Source: Solirubrobacteraceae bacterium
Lineage (GTDB): Bacteria; Actinomycetota; Thermoleophilia; Solirubrobacterales; Solirubrobacteraceae
Length of the DNA stretch: 8,008 nt
Assembly (NCBI GenBank): GCA_025455895.1
Contig: JALOLQ010000054.1
Location: 1 to 8,008 of the forward strand
Direction of reading: 5' to 3'
This document shows, in pieces, positions 1 to 8,008 of the stretch. The notes under the pieces are model-generated. The model saw only the letters and a program-made list of their open reading frames with translations, was not told the DNA's origin and searched no databases. Numbering within the stretch: position 1 is the first letter of the stretch; every line of letters starts with the position of its first letter. Position numbers and translations under genes: made by a program.

Positions 1-1465
<1,465 letters not shown>

Positions 1466-1491
<26 letters not shown>

Positions 1492-3220
1492 GCGCCCGCG
1501 CACCGCGCTCCTCGGGGCGGCGCTGGCGGTCGCCGTGCTCGTCGCCGCCGTCTCGGCGCCGGCGGCCGGTGCGCAGGCCGTCTGGCGCCTGGAGCAGCCG
1601 CCGCCGCCGGAGGGCGCGCCGTTCAAGGTGCCGCTCGGCGCTCCGGGCGACCTGCAGTTCTGGGCGCCGAATCGCGGCCTGCTGGCGGTGGAGGGCAACG
1701 CGCTCGTCCCCCGGGGCCTGCTCGTCTATGACGGCGCCGGCTGGCGGCGGCTCTCGGTCGTGTGCGGCGGGAGCGCCGACACGATCCGGATCGCCTGGGC
1801 GGGGCCGACCGAGTTCTGGACGGTCAGCGCGCCGAGCCGCCCGCGCCTGGGCAACGGGACCACGCTCTGCCGGTTCAAGGACGGCCAGGTCATCGCCTCG
1901 TACGGGACGCTGCCCCAGTCCGCGGATCCCTACCAGCCGATGAACGCGGCCACCTGCCGCTCGGCGACCGACTGCTGGTTCGGCGGGCCGCAGGCGCGCG
2001 ATCCGTCGGGCGCGCGCACCGGCGCCTTCCGGCTGCGCTGGGACGGGACGGGGCTGACGACGTCCTACGGCCCGCAGGGCCGCGCGATCACCGACCTCGA
2101 GCCGTTCGGCACCGACCTCTTCGAGAGCGTGCTCGTGGGCCCCGGCCCCGAGCAGCGCACCGACGCCGAGGACCGCGACGCCGAGAGCGTCCCGCGCCTG
2201 CTGCACCGCCTCGACGGGACGGGGTTCGCGAGCGATCCGTTCGAGCCCGCGCCGATCGACGGCGTGCCCTCCGACGGGACCGAGCTGCTGGCGCTCGACG
2301 CCAACGAGCAGCGGCTCTGGGCGGTCGGCGGCGGCGCCGCCTCCGGACTCGGCGCGCCGCTCGACGGCAGCGTCCCGCGCCCGCCGATCGCGGTCGTCCG
2401 CGACCGCGGCGACAGCACGTTCCGCGAGCTGCCGCTGATCGCGCCGGACGGGACGTTCGGGCCCACGGACCGGCTCGTCGACGTCGCCGCGATCCCCGGG
2501 ACCCGGGACGCCTGGGTGGCGGTGCAGCCGTTCGCCGAGCGGCGCAGCACGAACGTCCGCGCGAGGATCGCCCGGATCGACGGGACGACCGGTGCGGTCG
2601 AGCTCGTGCGCCTGCCGCTGGCGGGCTCGGGCCGGGGCGCCGCCTCGCGCATCGCCTGCACCGGAGCCGAGGAATGCTGGCTCGCGACGGTCGGGGGCTG
2701 GCTCTTCCACCTCTCGGACGGCTCGCCCAAGCCGATCGACCGCGACCCGGCGTTCGCGTCGCCGATCACCTTCCGCCCGAACGAGGCGGCGGCGCAGTTC
2801 GTGCCGGACACGCCGCCGATCGACGATTCGCTGCTGCTCGCGCCGCCCGCCGTCGAGATCGAGCAGCCGGCCCCCGCGCCGACGGTGACCCGCCGCGCGA
2901 AGCCGCTGCTCACGCGCGTGCGCTCGAACCTGCGCGGGACGACGCTCACCGTCTCCTTCCGGCTCACGCGCCGCGCGCGGGTGCAGCTCGTCGGGCGGCG
3001 CGCAGGCCGCGTCGTGGCGCGCAGCTCGAACCGCCTGCTGAAGCCCGGCCGGCGCGCGGTCCGGCTGCGGCTCGACCGCAAGCGCTGGCCGACGCGGCTC
3101 GCCTTCCGCGTCGTCGAGCCGGGCGCCGACCGCGGCGCCGGCGACGACAGCGTGACCACCGGCGGCGACGCCGTGACCACCGGTGACGCCGTCGCCACCG
3201 CGGTCCTGGAGCGGCCGTGA
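1466..3220 (+). CDS. exported protein with beta-propeller-like repeats and C-terminal beta-sandwich-like domain
   Basis: Not a named family I can identify with certainty. From the ATG at 1466 it has 584 residues; an in-frame GTG at 1457 would add three. Neither has a clear Shine-Dalgarno, and both start inside the end of ftsH, suggesting coupled translation. Residues 1-38 form a signal peptide: basic start, hydrophobic core ALLGAALAVAVLVAAVSA, cleavage likely after AGAQA. Residues 39 to about 445 hold repeated short strands ending in aromatic-Val/Ala patterns (LQFWAPNRGLLAVEG, FWTVSAP, DCWFGG, RLWAVGGG, DAWVAVQ, ECWLATVGG), typical of beta-propeller blades. Two blades carry an identical C-x5-C-W motif (Cys 164/170 and 398/404). 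A Pro-rich linker (about 446-475) leads to a basic beta-sandwich-like domain (about 476-552: GTTLTVSFRLTRRARVQLV) and a short repetitive tail. The mature form has six cysteines, compatible with disulfides outside the cytoplasm. No membrane anchor is visible, so it is probably secreted or wall-associated. The stop overlaps the next start by four bases. Existence of the gene is secure; the fold is inferred. Confidence 0.87.
3146..3202 (+). repeat. short imperfect tandem repeat at 3' end of gene 2
   Basis: Three in-frame imperfect units encode DSVTTGG, DAVTTG and DAVATA (3146-3166, 3167-3184, 3185-3202). The core GACGCCGTGACCACCGG recurs nearly unchanged. The repeat sits after the last folded-looking domain and forms a flexible Thr/Val/Asp tail. 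It probably arose by slippage and could vary in copy number between strains. Confidence 0.6.
3208..3211 (+). promoter_or_regulatory. Shine-Dalgarno-like GGAG for gene 3
   Basis: GGAG lies five bases before the GTG at 3217, inside the last codons of gene 2. It supports the GTG as the true start, together with the signal peptide that follows immediately. The overlap GTGA (3217-3220) indicates translational coupling to gene 2. Confidence 0.6.
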
Positions 3221-6200
3221 GCCTGCGCTCGATCCTCGCCGGCACCGCGTTGGCGATCGCGCTGGCCGGCGCGCTCGTCGCCGCGCTGCTGACCGCTCCC
3301 GCGGGCCGCACGGCCGATCCGCTCGCCGCGGGCGCGCTCCCCGAGCTCGGGGTCGCCGACGCCGAGACCCGGATCTTCGGGGCGGTCACGGCCGGGCCGG
3401 AGGCGGGCTCGACCTGGGCCTACCGGCGCCTGCCGCTCGACACGCCGCCGCCGCTGGCGGGCGGCGCGGCGCTCGAGTTCGGCCCGGCGACCGGCGCCTC
3501 GGTCCCGCAGCAGCTCGCGCTCCTGCGGCACACCGCCGCCACCGGCTGGCAGGTCGTCCAGACGCCGCGCGACGCCGACGGCGCGCCGTACCGCGGCCCG
3601 GCGCCGAACGTCCGCTCCGCGCGCATGAGTCCGCGCGGCGCCGCGGTGCTCGTCGGGCAGGACGGCACCCGGCCGCCCGAGCGCCAGCTCGTGGTGCTGC
3701 GCCGCCTGCCCGGGGGTCCGCTGCGCGAGCTCCCCGCGCCGCCGGCGGACGTTCTGCTGCCGGCCGGGGCCCCGGCGCCGGAAGATCAGGCCGAGGCCCT
3801 CGCCGCCGACCGCGGCGCCGGCCGCGTGAACGTCGCGGTCGCCGACGCCGGCGAGCGGGCGCTCGTGCTCGCCGTCCCCGTCGGTCGCCCCGTCGAGGGC
3901 GCGGTGCTCGTGAACGACGGCGGCGAGGACGCGTCGGCCTGGTCGCGCGAGCCGCTGACGCTCGATCCCGCCGAGCGCGAGCTGCGCGTGGCAGGCATCG
4001 CGGCCGCCTCGCCGCAGGACGCGTGGATCGCCGCGGCGTCGCCGGGACGGCCGCTGCGGCTCTTCCGGCGCGTGGACGGCCCGGCGCCGCGCTGGGACGA
4101 GCTCGAGCTGCCGGCCGGCCCGTTCACCGACGCCGCCGCGGCCGCATCGGCCGGGATCGACGACCCGCAGCTGCTCGGCGGCGCGGCGCAGACGATCACC
4201 GCCACCGCCGACGGGGTCTGGGTCGACCTGCGCCTGCGCCGCGAGGGCGTGACGCTCGACGCGACGCTCTTCATCCGCCCGGACGCGCCGCTCGCCGAGC
4301 GGGTCACGGGCTGGTGCGACGTCGGCGGGCTGTGCGCGCATCCGCTCGGGGCCGCGTTCTCGACGACCGACGGCTACCGCAGCTTCGCCTGGCCGGGCGA
4401 CGGCGCGGGCTCGCGCGTGATCACGAATCCGCTGCGGCCCGGGGCGCAGGGGGAGTCCAACCGCGGCACCTGGCTGCGCCTCGAGGGCGACGCGTTCGTC
4501 CGTCACCCGGGCGGCGGGGGCAACTTCCGGGCCAGCGGCGCGTTCGCGGCCCCCGATCGCGGCTGGCTCGAGGGCCCGGTCGAGATCGGGGCGCCCAGCC
4601 AGCCGCGGCGCCTGCGCGCCTGGCCGGTCTCGCTGCGCGCGCCGCTCGCCGCCGTGGCGGGCGCCCCCGGCGCGGTGCCGGGCGCGCCGGACGCGCAGGC
4701 GCTCGCGGTGGGCGCGGGCGGCGCGGTCGCGCGGTTCGTGCCCGCCCAGGGCTGGGTGCGCGAGTTCCTGCTGAACGCCAACGGCGGCGTGGTCAGCGCC
4801 ACGCTGCGCGGCGTGGCCTGGCCGGAGGCCGGCCGCGCCCACGCCGTCGGAGACCTCGGCGCGCTCTGGCTCTGGCGGGCGGACACCGGTCTCTGGGAGC
4901 GCGACCCCGCCACGCCGGTCGGCTTCGAGGGGAACCTGCTCGGGGTTGCCTTCGATCCCGCCGACCCGCAGCGCGGGTACGCCGTCGGCAAGGGCGGCCT
5001 GATCCTCGGGTACGACAAGACCTGGACCCCGCAGGACCTGCCCGAGGCGTACCGCAGCGCGAACTTCACCGCCGTCGCCTTCGCGGGCGCCGAGGCGATC
5101 GCCGTGAGCGACCGCGGCGTGCTCGTCAATCGCGGGAGCGGCTGGCGCGAGGACGAGCAGCTCGCCGCGCTGCTGCGCGGCCTGCCCGGGGTGACCCCCG
5201 TCGTCCTGTCGGCCGCCGGGCTGCGCGACGGCGGCGCGGTGATCGGCGGGCGCAACCTCGTGCTGCTGCGCGATCGCGCCGGGGCGCCGTGGCGGTTCGC
5301 GCCGCAGCCCCCGCTCGGGCAGACGGCGATCGCCGTCGCGGCGGTGCGCGCCGGCGAGGCCGTCCGCGCCGTGATCTCCAGCGTGCCGCAGCTCCAGTAC
5401 CCGACGCCCGACCCGCCGCTCGAGGTGGACCCGGACCTGCCGGCGCCGCTGATCCCGCCGTTCGGCCTGCCCGGTGACGGCTACGTGCTCGCGCAGACCG
5501 AGCACGGCTGGCGCGACGAGACGCGCTCGGCGTTCGCCGGATCGGGGGCCGATCGCCCGGCGAAGACCGATCCGGTGCTCGCCTTCGCCCTGGGCCCCGG
5601 CGGCGGCGGCTGGGCGGTCGGCGGCTGGAGCGGCACGGCCGACGCCGCCGGCCGGGGATCCTCGGGCGCCGGCGGCTCCGCGCGGAGCGTACGCGAGCGC
5701 GTGCGGACCGCGGCGGTGCTGCGCTACGAGCCGGCGGGCGAGCCCGCGGCTCCCGCCGGCGCCGGCGGTGCGGCGGTCCCGCTCACGCCGGGCGTCGTGC
5801 GGTTCGCCGTCGGCGGCCACGCGCAGTGCGAGGCGGCCTGCGCGGACCTCGCCAACCAGGGCATCGCGCCGGACCGCATGCTCTCGGCGGCGCTCGACCT
5901 CGCCGCGGGTCTCGCCGCCCGCCGGGACGGCCCGGCCGCCTTCCTCTACACGGGCGGGCGCACCCGCCCCGGATCCGGCGCCGAGGGCGACCCGGCCGAG
6001 CAGGCCCGCGCCGCGGCGCTGCTCGGCTCGCGCGAGCGCCTGCCCGTCTTCACCGCCCCCTCGGCCGGCGACCTCGGCGCCACGGGCGCGGGCGCCTTCA
6101 GCGCGGCGTTCGCCCGTGCCCCGGCGCCGTTCGGCACCGTCGCGGCGCCCGGGATCGCCCCGGTCGCGATCGGCGCGTCCGCCGGGCCCGGCGCGCGCAC

Positions 6201-7716
6201 CCACTACGCCTTCGACGCGGCGACCGGCTCGGGCACCGTGCGCGTGGTCGTGATCGACAACAGCGCCGGCTCGCTGGCCGCCGCCGACCCGCACCAGAAC
6301 CCCGCCGAGCCGCAGGAGCCGTGGCTCGAGGCCGTGCTGCGCGATGCGCGCTCGCGGCAGGTGCCGGCGATCGTCGTCGGCAGCCGCGACCTCAACACGC
6401 GGGCCGTCCCGCCGCTGAACGTCGCGAGCGACGGCGACCGGATCGCCGCGCTGCTCGTGGCCGAGGGCGCCTCCGCCTACCTCTTCGACCGCCCGGAGGA
6501 GAACCGCGCCTCGCGGATCCCCGCCGGCGCGCAGGACACGATCCCCGCGTTCGGGACCGGCTCGCTCGGCTACCGCTCGTCGATCGCCGACGCGGCGAGC
6601 GTCGGCCTGCCCGATGCGCTCTTCGGCGACGGCGGGATCCTGCTGCTCGAGGTCGCGGCCTCGGCGCGCGATCCGCAGACGAACCGCGCTCCGGTGAGCG
6701 TGCGGCTGATCCCCGTGCTCGACGACCTCGCGCTGCAGCCGCTCGACGGCACCCTGCTGCGCCGCAGCCGCCCGTCCCTCTTCCAGGGCCTCGGTCGGCG
6801 GCCGGCCGGGGGGGACCGCTGGGGCCAGGTGTCCGGCGACGGCGTCCCGAACCCGGCCGGCGCGGACCCGTACACCGCGTTCCCGGCCGATCCCTGCCGG
6901 ATCGCGGGCTGCGCCTCGAAGATCCAGCCCGAGTACACGTTCGCCTCCTCGGCGCCCGACGTGCTCGACTTCGTCCGCCAGGACCCCGCGTCGGCGAACC
7001 TGCGCAAGCCGCTGCTCGGGGCGGACGACAAGGTGATCAGCGACGCCGCCTCCGGCCTGGTCTGCCCGTTCAACGCCGGCAGCGCGGAGGTCACGATCGC
7101 CGCCGGCGGGCGGGCGCTCACCCAGACGATCCAGGTGCTCCCGGGCAGCGTCCAGCGCCCGTGCGGAACGCGCCCGCTCGACCCGTCGCGGATCCGGCGC
7201 GTCGCCCAGGCGCCGCCCGCGGCCGCCGCGCCGCCGCCGCCGGCGAGCGCGCCGCCGAGCGTGCTGCCCGCGCTCGTTCCGCCGCCGCCCCCGCCGGCGC
7301 CCGCCGAGCGCCCGGAGCGCCCCGAGCGCCCGACCCCGCGCCCGCCCGCCGAGCTGCCGTTCTTCGCGCCGTTCACCGATGCGCCGCCGGCGGACAACGC
7401 GAGCCCGCCGGCCACCCCGCCGCCCCCGCCGGCGACGTTCTTCGCCAACCCGATCCCGCCGGGCGGCGCGACGGTGCGCGTGCAGGAACAGGAGCGCGAG
7501 GAGGAGGCGGCGCCCGAGCAGTCCTCCGCGGCGGTCGTCTACCGCGCGGAGGAGCACCTCCCCCTGGAGCCGTTCCTCCTGGGGATGGCGCTGCTCGCCG
7601 CGCTGGCCGGCGTCTCGATCTTCCGCGGCGGCCGGCGCCGCGACCCGCACCTCGCCCTGACCCGCGTGAGCTACGACGACCACCACCGAGCCCGATCCAC
7701 CAGGAGCAGACCGTGA
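3217..7716 (+). CDS. large membrane-anchored surface protein with propeller-like repeats and degenerate metallophosphoesterase-like domain
   Basis: A 1499-residue protein of a family I recognise only by parts. Residues 1 to about 33 are a signal peptide. Residues about 40-800 are propeller-like, with AVG-type repeats best seen at 495-643. Residues about 860-1120 follow the layout of a calcineurin-like metallophosphoesterase: VRFAVGGHAQ (861-870), FLYTGGRT (909-916), PVFTAPSAGD (943-952), THYAFD and VRVVVIDN (995-1015), WLEAVLRDA (1036-1044), AIVVGSRDLN (1051-1060), YLFDRPEEN (1088-1096), IPAFGTGSLGY (1109-1119). Most positions normally holding metal ligands (D-x-H, GD, GNH, GH, GHxH) are replaced, so it is probably not an active phosphatase. 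Residues 1238-1317 resemble a bacterial Ig-like domain (SGLVCPFNAGSAEVTIAAGG). A Pro-rich spacer (1333-1407), an acidic patch (VQEQEREEE), one hydrophobic helix (1448-1469) and a basic RGGRRR tail follow. The predicted topology is outside bulk, single C-terminal anchor; no LPXTG sortase motif is seen. The eight cysteines are all consistent with exported disulfides. It overlaps genes 2 and 4 by four bases each. Confidence 0.92.
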   Translation: MSLRSILAGTALAIALAGALVAALLTAPAGRTADPLAAGALPELGVADAETRIFGAVTAGPEAGSTWAYRRLPLDTPPPLAGGAALEFGPATGASVPQQLALLRHTAATGWQVVQTPRDADGAPYRGPAPNVRSARMSPRGAAVLVGQDGTRPPERQLVVLRRLPGGPLRELPAPPADVLLPAGAPAPEDQAEALAADRGAGRVNVAVADAGERALVLAVPVGRPVEGAVLVNDGGEDASAWSREPLTLDPAERELRVAGIAAASPQDAWIAAASPGRPLRLFRRVDGPAPRWDELELPAGPFTDAAAAASAGIDDPQLLGGAAQTITATADGVWVDLRLRREGVTLDATLFIRPDAPLAERVTGWCDVGGLCAHPLGAAFSTTDGYRSFAWPGDGAGSRVITNPLRPGAQGESNRGTWLRLEGDAFVRHPGGGGNFRASGAFAAPDRGWLEGPVEIGAPSQPRRLRAWPVSLRAPLAAVAGAPGAVPGAPDAQALAVGAGGAVARFVPAQGWVREFLLNANGGVVSATLRGVAWPEAGRAHAVGDLGALWLWRADTGLWERDPATPVGFEGNLLGVAFDPADPQRGYAVGKGGLILGYDKTWTPQDLPEAYRSANFTAVAFAGAEAIAVSDRGVLVNRGSGWREDEQLAALLRGLPGVTPVVLSAAGLRDGGAVIGGRNLVLLRDRAGAPWRFAPQPPLGQTAIAVAAVRAGEAVRAVISSVPQLQYPTPDPPLEVDPDLPAPLIPPFGLPGDGYVLAQTEHGWRDETRSAFAGSGADRPAKTDPVLAFALGPGGGGWAVGGWSGTADAAGRGSSGAGGSARSVRERVRTAAVLRYEPAGEPAAPAGAGGAAVPLTPGVVRFAVGGHAQCEAACADLANQGIAPDRMLSAALDLAAGLAARRDGPAAFLYTGGRTRPGSGAEGDPAEQARAAALLGSRERLPVFTAPSAGDLGATGAGAFSAAFARAPAPFGTVAAPGIAPVAIGASAGPGARTHYAFDAATGSGTVRVVVIDNSAGSLAAADPHQNPAEPQEPWLEAVLRDARSRQVPAIVVGSRDLNTRAVPPLNVASDGDRIAALLVAEGASAYLFDRPEENRASRIPAGAQDTIPAFGTGSLGYRSSIADAASVGLPDALFGDGGILLLEVAASARDPQTNRAPVSVRLIPVLDDLALQPLDGTLLRRSRPSLFQGLGRRPAGGDRWGQVSGDGVPNPAGADPYTAFPADPCRIAGCASKIQPEYTFASSAPDVLDFVRQDPASANLRKPLLGADDKVISDAASGLVCPFNAGSAEVTIAAGGRALTQTIQVLPGSVQRPCGTRPLDPSRIRRVAQAPPAAAAPPPPASAPPSVLPALVPPPPPPAPAERPERPERPTPRPPAELPFFAPFTDAPPADNASPPATPPPPPATFFANPIPPGGATVRVQEQEREEEAAPEQSSAAVVYRAEEHLPLEPFLLGMALLAALAGVSIFRGGRRRDPHLALTRVSYDDHHRARSTRSRP
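7213..7437 (+). repeat. proline-rich low-complexity spacer coding region in gene 3
   Basis: Bases encoding residues 1333-1407 consist largely of CCG/CCC/GCG codons with runs of five to six prolines, and a perfect three-fold ERP repeat (7306-7332). At protein level it is an extended linker between the Ig-like domain and the membrane anchor, long enough to cross part of the cell wall. At DNA level it is prone to slippage and to sequencing or assembly error. Confidence 0.75.
7702..7706 (+). promoter_or_regulatory. Shine-Dalgarno AGGAG for gene 4
   Basis: AGGAG is six bases before the GTG at 7713, inside the last codons of gene 3. It is the best ribosome binding site in the window and decides the start of gene 4, giving it initiation less dependent on coupling than gene 2. 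Confidence 0.75.
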
Positions 7717-8008
7717 CCCGCCGCATCCTCCAGGCCGTCCGCCGCCACGCCGCCGTGGCGGCGCTCGCCGTCTCGTGCCTCGCGCTGACGGCCTCGTTCA
7801 CCGGCGCCGCCGACGCGGCGCGCGACGCGCTGCGCTCGGCCGTCTCCAAGCCGCGGCCGAACGCCGTGCTGAAGCTCGGCAAGAACGCGAAGTTCCCGGC
7901 GTCGGCGATTCCGAAGGTCGGCTCCGCGCGGCGCGCCGACCGGCTCGGCTCGCTGCGCGCGGTGGACGTCACGGACAGCTGCGACGCGATCACCGTCGAC
8001 CTCGGCAC
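7713..8008 (+). CDS. exported protein of unknown function, 3' end outside window
   Basis: The frame opens with GTG at 7713, overlapping the stop of gene 3 as GTGA, and stays open to the window end, giving 98 visible residues. The N-terminus MTRRILQAVRRH is basic and is followed by a hydrophobic core AAVAALAVSCLALTASFTG (13-31), with likely signal peptidase I cleavage after GAADA (residue 35). The mature start is rich in Arg, Lys and Pro (KPRPNAVLKLGKNAK), then ends in a segment VDVTDSCDAITVDLG that could begin a beta-rich domain. I do not recognise the family. A Shine-Dalgarno, four-base overlap and codon use matching the upstream genes support it as a real operon member. A lipoprotein is unlikely because the hydrophobic stretch continues past Cys22. 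Confidence 0.82.
   Translation, partial: MTRRILQAVRRHAAVAALAVSCLALTASFTGAADAARDALRSAVSKPRPNAVLKLGKNAKFPASAIPKVGSARRADRLGSLRAVDVTDSCDAITVDLG

Noticed and set aside
3183..5477. 764-codon + strand frame overlapping gene 3
   Set aside because: It is an out-of-frame shadow with Arg/Ala/Gly runs. The in-frame gene 3 has a signal peptide, Shine-Dalgarno and domains.
5644..5676. Hairpin with 9-bp perfect stem GCCGCCGGC / GCCGGCGGC and 15-base loop
   Set aside because: It lies within the coding region of gene 3, has no T-tract, and encodes a Gly/Ala/Ser-rich linker. Such GC-only inverted repeats are expected by chance at this composition.
2065..7686. 1873-codon open frame on the - strand
   Set aside because: It is the codon-register shadow of gene 3, continuing by chance into gene 2. 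Its translation is Arg/Ala/Gly low complexity with no domain, and it has no start signals of its own.
7770..7781. Possible lipobox AVSC in gene 4
   Set aside because: The residue at -3 is Ala rather than Leu, and the hydrophobic core continues well beyond the Cys, so ordinary signal peptidase cleavage after GAADA fits better.

Overview
The window is a continuously coding, very GC-rich stretch of bacterial DNA. Codons end mostly in G or C, GTG starts are used, and junctions between genes are overlaps of a few bases. Codon use and the style of the exported proteins suggest a high-GC actinobacterium. The exported-protein families most resemble, from memory and without any search, those of Thermoleophilia (Solirubrobacterales, for example Conexibacter or Solirubrobacter relatives). 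The lineage is an inference; the GC and codon pattern are seen directly.

There are four genes, all on the + strand and with no intergenic gap. (1) Bases 1-1491 are the 3' part of an ftsH-type gene: the AAA+ ATPase and zinc metalloprotease domains of a membrane-anchored protease. Its membrane-spanning N-terminus lies before the window. (2) About 1466-3220 encodes an exported protein of about 584 residues with beta-propeller-like repeats, a Pro-rich linker and a small C-terminal beta-sandwich-like domain. (3) 3217-7716 encodes a 1499-residue exported, C-terminally membrane-anchored protein. In order it has a signal peptide, propeller-like repeats, a metallophosphoesterase-like domain whose metal-binding residues look lost, a bacterial Ig-like domain, a long Pro-rich spacer, and one transmembrane helix with a basic tail. 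(4) 7713 to the window end is the start of another exported protein with a clear Shine-Dalgarno sequence; its body is outside the window.

Gene 2 starts inside the end of ftsH, and the 2/3 and 3/4 junctions are both 4-base GTGA overlaps. The block is therefore very probably one transcript with translational coupling. No promoter, terminator, RNA gene, mobile element or CRISPR array is visible.

The most interesting reading is of an envelope module. A divergent FtsH paralogue, with an altered pore loop and a variant zinc motif, is co-transcribed with two large cell-surface proteins that share propeller-type repeats, one of them carrying what looks like a pseudo-phosphoesterase. What the module does cannot be told from sequence alone.
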